A DNA stretch of 64,000 nt, from assembly GCF_014203535.1 (NCBI RefSeq), contig NZ_JACHJI010000023.1:1-64000 (forward strand), written 5' to 3'. Positions 37,717-46,033 of the stretch are shown here, piece after piece (within the stretch, counting starts at the first letter, position 1; each line of letters starts with the position of its first letter). The stretch comes from Streptomyces griseomycini. Lineage in GTDB: Bacteria > Actinomycetota > Actinomycetes > Streptomycetales > Streptomycetaceae. Below the pieces are notes generated by a model that did no database searches, was not told where the DNA came from, and saw only the letters and a program-made list of their open reading frames with translations. Both the position numbers and the translations under genes were made by a program.

Positions 37717-37735
37717 CCACCGATTTCTACGGTGG
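37717..37735 (+). promoter_or_regulatory. Inverted repeat upstream of the second ABC transporter
   Basis: CCACCG and CGGTGG flank a 7-base AT-rich loop, 30 bases before the ABC start. About 40 bases further upstream is CGACGAAAGTGGTAGACG. These are candidate operator elements in the divergent region 37491-37764. Confidence 0.4.
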
Positions 37736-37764
37736 TCACATCGGCACAGCGACAGGGAGCGAGC

Positions 37765-38709
37765 ATGATTACCCTCAGCGGGCTCACCAAGAGGTACGGG
37801 ACGGTGACCGCGGTGGACGGCCTCGACCTCGAGATCACGCCCGGCCGGGTGACCGGCTTCCTCGGCCCCAACGGGGCGGGGAAGTCCACGACGATGCGGA
37901 TGATCCTCGGTCTGGACCGGCCGACGGCGGGCCGGGCCCTGGTCAACGGCAAGCAGTACGAGGAACTGCGCCACCCCCTGCGGGAGGTGGGCGCGCTCCT
38001 CGACGCCAAGGCCGTGCACCCGGGGCGGACCGCACGGAACCACCTGCTGTCCATGGCCCGCAGCAACGGCATCGCGCGGCGCAGGGTCGACGAGGTGCTG
38101 GAGGTGGTGGGGCTGACCTCGGTGGCGAGCCGCCGGGTCGGCCTGTTCTCCCTGGGGATGGGCCAGCGGCTGGGCATCGCCGGGGCGCTGCTCGGCGACC
38201 CCGGTGTGCTGATCTTCGACGAGCCGGTGAACGGTCTCGACCCGGACGGGGTGCGCTGGGTGCGCTCCATCGCGCGCTCCCTGGCCGAGGAGGGACGTAC
38301 GGTCTTCCTCTCCAGCCATCTGATGAGCGAGATGCAGCAGACCGCGGACCAGGTCGTCGTCATCGGCAAGGGCAAGCTGATCGCGGACACCCCGGTGCTG
38401 GAGCTGATCGAGCGCAGTTCCCTGGGCACCGTGCGGGTGCGGGTCCCCGACCCGGCGGACCGCGCGGACCTGGTCCGGCGGATCGGGACGGCGGGCTTCG
38501 GGACCGAACTCACCGCGGACGACGCGCTGGTCGTGCGCGGTGCCCGGCCCGAGCAGATCGGCGACCTGGCGCACGAGGCCGGCGTCCGGCTGCACGAACT
38601 GCGCCTGCAGGAGCCCTCGCTCGAGGAGGCGTACATGGAACTGACCTCCGACAGTGTCGAGTACGGCACCGCTCGGAGCGCGAATGTGACAGGCGGGTGG
38701 GACGCATGA
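37765..38709 (+). CDS. ABC transporter ATP-binding protein (DrrA-like)
   Basis: ATPase of 314 residues: Walker A GPNGAGKSTT, signature in LFSLGMGQRLGIAGALL (the usual SGG is replaced by LGM), Walker B VLIFDEPVNGLDPDG and His in FLSSHLMSEM. The C-terminal 90 residues form the extra domain typical of DrrA/antibiotic exporters (RLQEPSLEEAYMELT). The start is ATG 37765 with AGGGAG. The permease follows with ATGA overlap. Likely function: drug efflux or self-resistance. Confidence 0.92.
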   Translation: MITLSGLTKRYGTVTAVDGLDLEITPGRVTGFLGPNGAGKSTTMRMILGLDRPTAGRALVNGKQYEELRHPLREVGALLDAKAVHPGRTARNHLLSMARSNGIARRRVDEVLEVVGLTSVASRRVGLFSLGMGQRLGIAGALLGDPGVLIFDEPVNGLDPDGVRWVRSIARSLAEEGRTVFLSSHLMSEMQQTADQVVVIGKGKLIADTPVLELIERSSLGTVRVRVPDPADRADLVRRIGTAGFGTELTADDALVVRGARPEQIGDLAHEAGVRLHELRLQEPSLEEAYMELTSDSVEYGTARSANVTGGWDA

Positions 38710-39515
38710 ACGACACGAAGGCCGCTCCGGCGGCGGCGGCACGGGGCCGCGGCGGACTGGTGGGGGCCGCCGCGGCGGAGTGGACCAAGCTGTGGGGTGT
38801 GCGCTCCACCTGGGTGTCCCTGGCGTCCACGGCCGCGCTGGTGGTCGCCTACACGGTGATCGTGGGGGTCTCCGCGCGCTCCTCGACGGCGCAGTCCTCG
38901 GGCGGCGAGCCGCCGACGGACCCGCTGGCGAACCTGGGCACCGGGGTCGTCTTCATGGGCCAGTTCGCGGTGCTCGCACTGGCGACGATGGTCATCGCCT
39001 CGGAGTACGCGACCGGCAGCATCCGCGGGACGTTGCAGTGCGTGCCGGTGCGGCACCGGATGCTGCTGTCGAAGAGCGTGGTGCTGGTCCCCGTGCTGTT
39101 CGTGACGGGCCTCGTCGTCGCGCCGCTGGGGCTGGGCTCGGCCGTCGTCGCGCTCGGTGACGTCGCCGATCCGGTGACGGCCGGGGCGAGCGTGCGGCAG
39201 GCGCTGGCCGTGGGCGGGTATCTTGGCGCGGTCGGGATGATCAGCATCGGGATCGGCGCGGCCGTGCGCAGCGTGGCCGGGACCATCACGGTGGGCTTCC
39301 TGGTCCTGCTGGTGCTGCCCATGACGCTGCAGTCGGTCTCGGTGGAGTTCGTGCAGAAGGCCGGCGACTACCTGCCGGGACCGGCCGGCATGGCCCTGAT
39401 GGGCGTCTCCGAGTCCGACACCTACGGCCCCGGAGCGGCCGCCGCGCTGCTGGTCTTCTGGGCCCTCGCCGCCAACGCGGCCGGCTACTGGGTGCTGCGC
39501 AACCGCGACGCCTGA
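38706..39515 (+). CDS. ABC-2 type transporter permease
   Basis: Membrane protein of 269 residues with about six hydrophobic segments, starting with the ABC-2 hallmark AAEWTKLWGVRSTW before the first helix and SEYATGSIRGTLQCVPVRHR between helices 2 and 3. It is translationally coupled to the DrrA-like ATPase. The pair probably exports the peptide or a biosynthetic intermediate. A hairpin follows 33 bases after the stop. Confidence 0.9.
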   Translation: MNDTKAAPAAAARGRGGLVGAAAAEWTKLWGVRSTWVSLASTAALVVAYTVIVGVSARSSTAQSSGGEPPTDPLANLGTGVVFMGQFAVLALATMVIASEYATGSIRGTLQCVPVRHRMLLSKSVVLVPVLFVTGLVVAPLGLGSAVVALGDVADPVTAGASVRQALAVGGYLGAVGMISIGIGAAVRSVAGTITVGFLVLLVLPMTLQSVSVEFVQKAGDYLPGPAGMALMGVSESDTYGPGAAAALLVFWALAANAAGYWVLRNRDA

Positions 39516-39548
39516 CGCCGCCCGCCCCTGTCACGGGGCGCCCCTGAC

Positions 39549-39584
39549 GTCCCGGGTCCCTACATCCCCCGGGGGACCCGGGAC
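39549..39584 (+). terminator. Terminator after the ABC-2 permease
   Basis: Perfect 12-bp stem (GTCCCGGGTCCC and its complement) with a 12-base loop, between the permease and the P450 operon. Confidence 0.75.
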
Positions 39585-39692
39585 TTCCCCACCGCCGAAC
39601 GGAATTTAAGCGGTGACGAAAAGAAACAGGCAGGCCCCGGCGACCAGCCGGGTAATGCACCGTTACTCCACACAATTCGAGAATGAACCCCA

Positions 39693-39737
39693 CTGACAGG
39701 GCAACGGAGCTGCGCTAGTCTCCAGTTGCCCTGTCAG
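39693..39737 (+). promoter_or_regulatory. Promoter with 13-bp inverted repeat upstream of the P450/VioB-like operon
   Basis: CTGACA (39693-39698) and TAGTCT (39716-39721), 17 bases apart, look like a vegetative promoter. A perfect inverted repeat, CTGACAGGGCAAC (39693-39705) and GTTGCCCTGTCAG (39725-39737), covers the -35 box and the expected transcription start. This is a classic repressor-operator layout. Alternatively it is a hairpin in the transcript leader. The surrounding 39600-39769 is AT-rich. Confidence 0.6.
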
Positions 39738-39769
39738 CCGTTGAATTCTTATTTCTCTGGTGGAGTGAC

Positions 39770-41008
39770 ATGCTGCCTGCTGGGCCGGAAATGGAAGACC
39801 ACGAGGCCCGCCCCCTCGACAAGGAAGTGGCGGAGTTCTATTCCTGGCTGACGCACCTGCAGCAGGACGGCCCGGTGATGTTCGACGAATCCCTGCGGGC
39901 CTGGCAGGTATTCGGGTACGACGAGGCGCTGCAGGTGCTGTCCGACCCGTCCTTCTCCGCGGACATGCGCGCCGCGAGCCGGGCCGCCGGGGTGGAGACG
40001 GCCGTCCCGCCGGTCATCGAGCGGCTCACCTCCGCCAGCTTCTTCACGATGGAACCGGCCCGGCACCGGTCGTTCCGGGGGCTGGTGAGCCAGGCGTTCT
40101 CGCGGCGGCTGGTGAACCGGCTGGCCCCGCAGGTGGCCGAGACGGCGACCGCGATCCTCGACGGGCTGGACGGCGCCGACGCCTTCGATCTGCTGGAGCG
40201 CTTCGCGTACCCGCTGCCGATGATCGTGCTGTGCGATCTGCTGGGCATCCCGCACGACGACCGGCGCGCGTTCCAGAGCTGGGCATCGGCCCTGACCGAC
40301 CCGGCCGCCGCGCAGGCCGCGGGCGCCGAGCGGCTGGGCCGGGAACTGGAGCAGCTGGAGCAGTACCTGCACGAACTGGTGCAGCGGCGCCGCCGGGAGC
40401 CGGGCGGGGACCTGCTCAGCCGGCTGGCCGCCGCCGAGGTCGACGGGGAGCCGCTGACGGAGGACGAGGTGGTGAGCCTGGCGGCGGTGATGCTGCTGGC
40501 CGGCCACAACACCACGACGATGCTGCTGGCGAACCTGGTGGTCTGCCTGGACGAGAACCCGGCCGCCGCGGCCGCGGTGCGGACCGACCGGAAGCTGCTG
40601 CCCGGGGCCATCGAGGAGGTCTTCCGCTACCGGGGGCCCCTCCCCCGCGCTCTGCGGCTCGCGACCCGTGACACCGAGGTCGGCGGACACACCGTGCCCG
40701 CGGGCGCGCCCGTCGTCGTGTGGACGGCCGCCGCGAACTGGGACCCGGTGCAGTTCCCGCACCCGGACCGGTTCGACCTGCACCGCACGTCCAACCGTCA
40801 CCTCGGCTTCGGGCACGGCATGCACTTCTGCCTCGGCGCGCCGCTCGCCCGGGTGGTCGCCGAGATTGCCGTGTCCCTGCTGATGGACCGCTGTTCGCAC
40901 GTGGCCGTCGCGCGTGACGAACCACTGTCCTACCCGGCGCCCAGGGTGAACCTCGCTCCGGCGCGGCTCCCGGTGAACGTGCGCTGGGCCGCCCCGGCGG
41001 GCCGCTAG
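39770..41008 (+). CDS. Cytochrome P450 (first, with VioB-like gene)
   Basis: Bacterial class I P450 of 412 residues: oxygen-binding helix LLAGHNTTTML, ExxR in AIEEVFRYR and haem loop FGHGMHFCLGAPLAR. It needs ferredoxin partners, which are not encoded here. ATG 39770 has GGTGGAG before it. The VioB-like gene starts 22 bases after the stop. In staurosporine- and rebeccamycin-type pathways a P450 acts directly on the product of the RebD/StaD enzyme, so the pairing is suggestive. The sequence does not show whether this one acts on a small molecule or a carrier-bound residue; the usual acid-alcohol pair is AGHNTT, with His-Asn in place of the Asp/Glu often seen. Confidence 0.93.
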   Translation: MLPAGPEMEDHEARPLDKEVAEFYSWLTHLQQDGPVMFDESLRAWQVFGYDEALQVLSDPSFSADMRAASRAAGVETAVPPVIERLTSASFFTMEPARHRSFRGLVSQAFSRRLVNRLAPQVAETATAILDGLDGADAFDLLERFAYPLPMIVLCDLLGIPHDDRRAFQSWASALTDPAAAQAAGAERLGRELEQLEQYLHELVQRRRREPGGDLLSRLAAAEVDGEPLTEDEVVSLAAVMLLAGHNTTTMLLANLVVCLDENPAAAAAVRTDRKLLPGAIEEVFRYRGPLPRALRLATRDTEVGGHTVPAGAPVVVWTAAANWDPVQFPHPDRFDLHRTSNRHLGFGHGMHFCLGAPLARVVAEIAVSLLMDRCSHVAVARDEPLSYPAPRVNLAPARLPVNVRWAAPAGR

Positions 41009-41030
41009 CCCCGGGAGGGACGAACACCCC

Positions 41031-43781
41031 GTGTCGTACCTGGGTTTTCCCCGGCTGAACTTCGCCGGGACGATACAGACCGACGTGGCCACGGCCAACA
41101 ACGTGCCGCAGTACTTCGACAACGACCTGTTCGAGCCGCGTTTCCAGTGGCGGATGGACCTGCCCGACGTCAACGGGCTGTGGAACCCGCGCGGCCCCGG
41201 CACGCTGCGGCTGGTGGACGTGGTGGTCACCAGCGTCTGCCTGCCGGACGGCCGCCAACTCACCGACAGGCGGGGGGACCCGGTCGTCGGCGGGCGCCTC
41301 GTCGACGACGACGTGCGCACCAACGGCAAGATGGTCGACCTGGACCCGCACAACCAGACGGTCCCGGAGATCTACGGCTGGCGGCCCCGGCTGGTCGACG
41401 CGGACGGGGACGAACTGCTGCGCGGCGACTTCCTTCCGTCCGCGGTGGAAGACATGTGGCCGCGCGCCGACCTGCCCTCGGGGCGGCCGGACATCGCCGG
41501 CACGTACCAGTCGGTGCTGACCGGCGTGACCTGGGCCGAGCGCCTGGCCTCCCCCTTCCTGCGGGCCCTGCGCAGGCTCACCCAGGACGGGATGCTGTCG
41601 GTCAAGATGACGATGGACGCCGTCGAGGACGGCGTCGAGCACTGGCCGGACAACCTCACCTTCGGCCGGGTCGTCGGCTCCGTCGGCCCCCACTTCGAGG
41701 GCGAACCTCGCCGGTTCCTCGCCGGGCGCAGACTGCGCAGGGCCGGCGACCGCAGTCCGCTGTTCCACGCGCCGTGCCGGGTGGACGAACCCTCCGGCAC
41801 CGTCTTCGTCGACCTGGCCAACAGCATCCGCGCCGAGGGGCGCGGCGGGCCGCTCGAGGACGTCGGTCCGCTCGCCCTGGCCGTGCTGGACGACGACGCC
41901 CGCCCTCAGGTCCTCGCCCCGCTCGACGGGATCGACCGCGGTTTCTACGAGCGCAGCGCGGGCATCGCCACGGTCCGCCTCGACCGCGCGCAGCTGGCCC
42001 TGGCCGGCCGTCGCCGTCTCGCGGTGGTGTCGGCCGGCGACACACCGGCCACGCTGCTCGCCGAGAACGCCGACGCCTCCTGGGTGCACGCCGACGGCTC
42101 CGTGCTCCGCCTCCACCCGGGCACCCCGCAGGAGAGCGCCGGCACCACCCTGTACGCGACCCGCCACGGCCGCCCGGCGGCGGGTGTACGGCTGTTCCTC
42201 GACGCGGGTTCCGGGCCGCGGCCGGTGTCGCTGCCGGAGGAGGTGGTCACGGACGCCCGGGGCCGCGCCCGGGTGACGCTGACCGGCACCGACCCCGGCA
42301 ATCCGCGCCGGGCGGTCGACGGGGCCCTGGCCGAGGTGGCGTACGGGCCGCTGCACCGCAGGGGCGAACCCGACGGCAAGCTCGCGGTCCGCGTGTTCGA
42401 CGCCTACCGCGCTCCCGAACGGCCGACCTGGCTGCGGGACGTCCGGCCGGTCTTCCAGCAGTACGCCAACCTCTATCCGGTCATGCGGGACGTGCTGGAC
42501 CTGGCCAACTACAACGACGTACTGCGCTACCGCACCTACATCAGGCGGACCCTGCTGGCCCCGCCGGACTCCCCCAACCACATGCCGGTCACCCGGGACC
42601 TCTCCCCAGGAAAGCGAGACATGATAGTGAGCTGGCTGGACAGCGGACCCCACCCCGAACTGCTCGACATCACCAGCGTCGAGGAGCTGAGGGACATCCT
42701 CCAGCAGGCGATGCTGGTGGAGCTGGCGACCATCCCGCCGTACCTGGCCGCCCTGCTGTCCGTGAAACCGGGTCACAACGTGAAGATCGTCGACCTGATC
42801 CGGACCGTGGTGCGCGAGGAGATGCAGCACATGGCCCAGGTGTGCAACCTCCTCAACGCGGTCGGCGGCGAGCCGCGGATCGGCCGGCCCGGGTTCGTGC
42901 CGACCTACCCCGGCGCGCTGCCCGCCGGTGTCCTGCCCGATCTGCAGGTGCGGCTGCGGAAGCTGTCGCTGGAGCACGTCAGGGACGTGTTCATGGCGAT
43001 CGAACAGCCGCAGTACCCCATGGTGGACGGCAAGCCGTTCAAGGGGCACGTGATCTCCCCGCAGAGCGTCCGCGTCACCCGCGACGGAGAGCTGCGGCAC
43101 ATCGACGACGACGACGTGGAGCGCCTGCGGACCTGGTTCTCGAAGGCGGAGTACGAGCCGCAGACCATCGCCTGGCTGTACAACCGCATCGCCCGGGCCG
43201 TCATCAGCCTCGACCGCGACGGCAAGCTGTTCACCGGCGATCCCGCGCGCCAGGTCGGCTGGCCGGACGCGCCGGGCACGCTGTACAAGGTCACCGACAG
43301 CCGGTCGGCGCTGCTCGCCGTCCACCAGATCGTGGAACAGGGCGAGGGCTCCCCGCACGACCTCGACGGCGACGGCCTGGGCGACCCCGGGGAGCTGGGC
43401 CACTACTACATGTTCGCCGAGATCGTGGAGGGCCGGCAGCTCGCCCGCGCCGCCGACGGCAGCTGGGGCTACACCGGCCCGCGGATCCCCTTCGACCCCG
43501 AGGGGGTCCACCCGATGGTCGACGACCCCGACACCTACCGGCTGCCCGCCGGCTCGGTCGGGCGCCGCGAGTCCCTGCGCTGCGACGCCTCCTACACCAA
43601 TCTCCTCACCGCCCTGAACCGGGTGTTCAACGGCCACCCCGGGGAGCTGGACGACGCCGTGGGGCTGATGTTCCAGGTGCAGGTGGAGGCCAGGAAGCTG
43701 CTGGCCGTTCCCTCCGCGGAGGGCGCGCGCACCGTTCTGGGGCCCGCCTTCCAGTCGCCCGGCGTCCAGCTCGGCCAGTGA
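41031..43781 (+). CDS. VioB/RebD/StaD-like iminophenyl-pyruvate/chromopyrrolate synthase family protein
   Basis: Protein of 916 residues with the N-terminal signature of VioB (SYLGFPRLNFAGTIQTDV) and a C-terminal ferritin-like domain: first helix Glu in LVELATIPPYLAALL (about residue 564), EExxH in VREEMQHMAQ (about 596) and a later Glu/His set in ELGHYYMFAEIVEG. This family couples two molecules of an amino-acid-derived imine (from Trp in violacein and indolocarbazoles). No RebO/VioA-type amino-acid oxidase lies beside it; the next gene encodes an aminotransferase-methyltransferase instead. It starts with GTG, in an operon with the P450. A new substrate, such as an aryl-pyruvate imine or a peptide residue, is plausible. 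Confidence 0.88.
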   Translation: MSYLGFPRLNFAGTIQTDVATANNVPQYFDNDLFEPRFQWRMDLPDVNGLWNPRGPGTLRLVDVVVTSVCLPDGRQLTDRRGDPVVGGRLVDDDVRTNGKMVDLDPHNQTVPEIYGWRPRLVDADGDELLRGDFLPSAVEDMWPRADLPSGRPDIAGTYQSVLTGVTWAERLASPFLRALRRLTQDGMLSVKMTMDAVEDGVEHWPDNLTFGRVVGSVGPHFEGEPRRFLAGRRLRRAGDRSPLFHAPCRVDEPSGTVFVDLANSIRAEGRGGPLEDVGPLALAVLDDDARPQVLAPLDGIDRGFYERSAGIATVRLDRAQLALAGRRRLAVVSAGDTPATLLAENADASWVHADGSVLRLHPGTPQESAGTTLYATRHGRPAAGVRLFLDAGSGPRPVSLPEEVVTDARGRARVTLTGTDPGNPRRAVDGALAEVAYGPLHRRGEPDGKLAVRVFDAYRAPERPTWLRDVRPVFQQYANLYPVMRDVLDLANYNDVLRYRTYIRRTLLAPPDSPNHMPVTRDLSPGKRDMIVSWLDSGPHPELLDITSVEELRDILQQAMLVELATIPPYLAALLSVKPGHNVKIVDLIRTVVREEMQHMAQVCNLLNAVGGEPRIGRPGFVPTYPGALPAGVLPDLQVRLRKLSLEHVRDVFMAIEQPQYPMVDGKPFKGHVISPQSVRVTRDGELRHIDDDDVERLRTWFSKAEYEPQTIAWLYNRIARAVISLDRDGKLFTGDPARQVGWPDAPGTLYKVTDSRSALLAVHQIVEQGEGSPHDLDGDGLGDPGELGHYYMFAEIVEGRQLARAADGSWGYTGPRIPFDPEGVHPMVDDPDTYRLPAGSVGRRESLRCDASYTNLLTALNRVFNGHPGELDDAVGLMFQVQVEARKLLAVPSAEGARTVLGPAFQSPGVQLGQ

Positions 43782-43848
43782 GCGGCCGTCGGACCGGGCA
43801 GCCGGCGCGCGCAATCGCATGCAGGCCCTTCCAGTCAAAGGAGACACC

Positions 43849-45966
43849 GTGAGCCGCCCACCGACAGTGCACTCCCTCCACCGCGAGCACGAGCGGGCCG
43901 ACGGGATGCTGCGCCTCCACTGCAACGAGAATCCCTACGGCCCGCCCCCGGGCGTGATCGCCTCGGTCACCAAGGAGCTCGAGGGCCGGTGCTCCACCTA
44001 CCCGGACAGCGAGGCCACCGCCCTGCGCGAGCGCCTGGCCGAACACGTCGGCGTCTCCCCGGAGATGGTGGCGGTCGGCAACGGCGCCGACGAACTGGTC
44101 CTGCTCGTCACCCTCGCCTCGGCCGGGCCCGGTGACACGGTCGTCGTCACGGAGTCCACGTTCCCCGGGTACGCCACTTCGGCTGCCGTCGCGGGCGCCA
44201 CCGTGCGCAGCGTGCCGCTGCACCGCGACCGGGTGTCCGCCACCGCCCTGGTGGAGGCCGTGGACGCCGGCGCGCGCCTGGTGTTCGTCTGCAACCCGCA
44301 CAACCCGACGGGCACCGTCCTGTCGCCGGCCGCGGTCGAGGAGATCCTGACGGCCTGCGAACGCACGGGTGTGGTCCCGGTGTTCGACGAGGCGTACATG
44401 GAGTTCGCGGGGCCCGGCTTCGACCACGCGCTGGACGCCGTCCGTGCGGGCCGGCGACTGCTGGTGCTGCGGACCTTCTCCAAGGCCTGGGGCCTGGCGG
44501 CCCTGCGCGCCGGCTACGCGGTGGGCCCGGCCGACCTCGTCGCGGGGATCGTGGACGCGCGCCGCGCGCTGCCGTTCAGCGTCAACCGGCTCGCCCAGCA
44601 GGCCGCGCTGGCCGCGCTGGGCAGCCCCGACCACATCCCCGAGGTGCGCGAGCGCACCACGCGGGAGCGGGAGCGGCTGTGCCGTGCCCTGACCGCCCTC
44701 GGGGTGACGCACGTGCCCTCGGTGACCAACTTCGTGATGGTCAAGACCCCCGGGAACAGCACCCGTTTCGCGTCGCGGCTCGCCGACGAGCACGGCATCC
44801 TGGTGCGCGACCTGACGCCGTTCGGCTACCCGGGGCACGTGCGGGTGACCGTCGGGACCGCCGAGGACACCGACCGGTTCTGCGAGGCGCTGGGCAAGCT
44901 GCTGACCTCGCCCCGGTCGCACGCCTCCAGCGGCCACGGTCTGGGCGCGGCCCGTGATGCGCTGCCCGTGCCGACGCTGGACCCGGTCGCCCCGGAGGAC
45001 CTGTTCAACGGCTACGTCGGTGCGCACGCGGTGTTCGCGCTGACCCGGCTGGGGGTCTGGGACCGGCTGGCGGAGCGGCCCGGGCACCCCGTCGACGAAC
45101 TGGCCGCGAGGGCGGGCACCGACGCCACCGGGCTGATGCCGCTGCTGCGGGTCGTGGCGCTGCTGGGCTACGTGGAGCTGGCCAACGGCCCCACCCCCAC
45201 GGCGACGCTCACCGGGGCCGGCCGGGAGCTGGTCCGGATGCGGGGCTTCTTCACCTGGGGCGTCGGCGGCTACCACGAGGTGCTGCGGGGCCTGCCCGGA
45301 CTGGCCCGCGGGACCTCCGTGTTCGAGCAGGACGTCGACCGGGACGGCGGGATGGTCGCCGTCGGCTCGGGCGAGGTGGGCCGGGAGCTGATGCTGCCGC
45401 TCGAGCAGGAGGTGCTGGCCAGCGTCGACTTCCGCGCGGTCGCCGACCTGGGCTGCGGGGACGCCACCCGGCTGCTGCGGCTGTGCGACGGTCACCCGCA
45501 CCGGCGCGGCACCGGCATCGAGATCAACCAGGGGGCGTGCGTCCAGGCGAACAAGCGGGTCGCCGACGCGGGGCTCGCGGACCGCATCGAGATCGTGCAC
45601 GGGGACGTACTGGCCTTCTCGGACCGTACGTTCCCCGAGGTCGACCTGGTGACCAGCTTCCTGATGATGCACGACCTGTTCGACGCCACCGGCGACCCCG
45701 TGGGGGTCATGCGCACGCTGCGCAGGGTCTTCCCGGAGGCCCGGCGGTTCCTGATCGGTGACACGGTCGCCCAGGAGTGGGAGGAGCGGCGGGAGCAACT
45801 GCCGATGTTCTCCGTCGGGTTCGAGCTGGTCCACGCGTTCATGGACACGCCCATCATGAACCGCAGGACGTACGAGAACGCCTTCGCCGGTGCGGGGATG
45901 CGGGTGGAGCGGCGGGAGCCGCTGGGCGCCCCGTCGACGTGGCTCTGGCTGCTGACCACCGAGTGA
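43849..45966 (+). CDS. Fusion: HisC-like aminotransferase + MppJ-like alpha-keto acid C-methyltransferase
   Basis: A 705-residue fusion. Residues 1-355 are a HisC-type PLP aminotransferase (HCNENPYGPPPGV, CNPHNPTGTVLS, FDEAYMEF, PLP Lys about 212 in RTFSKAWGLAALR). Residues 370-705 are a SAM methyltransferase with an O-methyltransferase-like N-terminal dimerisation part, VADLGCGDATRLLRLCDG for SAM, and His608-Asp609 (SFLMMHDLFD) plus His662 (FELVHAFMDT). This His-Asp/His set matches the iron site of MppJ, which methylates C3 of phenylpyruvate in mannopeptimycin. Together the halves would make a beta-methyl aromatic amino acid by methylating the keto acid and transaminating it. I chose GTG 43849 for its AAAGGAG site over ATG 43819. 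Substrate (Phe, Trp or Tyr side) unknown. Confidence 0.9.
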   Translation: MSRPPTVHSLHREHERADGMLRLHCNENPYGPPPGVIASVTKELEGRCSTYPDSEATALRERLAEHVGVSPEMVAVGNGADELVLLVTLASAGPGDTVVVTESTFPGYATSAAVAGATVRSVPLHRDRVSATALVEAVDAGARLVFVCNPHNPTGTVLSPAAVEEILTACERTGVVPVFDEAYMEFAGPGFDHALDAVRAGRRLLVLRTFSKAWGLAALRAGYAVGPADLVAGIVDARRALPFSVNRLAQQAALAALGSPDHIPEVRERTTRERERLCRALTALGVTHVPSVTNFVMVKTPGNSTRFASRLADEHGILVRDLTPFGYPGHVRVTVGTAEDTDRFCEALGKLLTSPRSHASSGHGLGAARDALPVPTLDPVAPEDLFNGYVGAHAVFALTRLGVWDRLAERPGHPVDELAARAGTDATGLMPLLRVVALLGYVELANGPTPTATLTGAGRELVRMRGFFTWGVGGYHEVLRGLPGLARGTSVFEQDVDRDGGMVAVGSGEVGRELMLPLEQEVLASVDFRAVADLGCGDATRLLRLCDGHPHRRGTGIEINQGACVQANKRVADAGLADRIEIVHGDVLAFSDRTFPEVDLVTSFLMMHDLFDATGDPVGVMRTLRRVFPEARRFLIGDTVAQEWEERREQLPMFSVGFELVHAFMDTPIMNRRTYENAFAGAGMRVERREPLGAPSTWLWLLTTE

Positions 45967-45982
45967 GGCGCCCTCGCGCGAG

Positions 45983-46019
45983 AAGGGGCGGGGCGGTCGT
46001 GACGACCGCCCCGCCCCTT
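45983..46019. terminator. Two-way terminator between convergent operons
   Basis: Perfect 17-bp stem (AAGGGGCGGGGCGGTCG and its complement) with a 3-base loop. Flanking A and T runs let it work on both strands, between the fusion gene and the alpha/beta hydrolase gene. Confidence 0.9.
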
Positions 46020-46033
46020 TCGTCTCCGCCGGG

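Noticed and set aside
43849..45966. Identification as mannopeptimycin because of the MppJ-like domain
   Set aside because: No enduracididine genes (MppP/Q/R type) are present, and Hpg genes are not part of that pathway.
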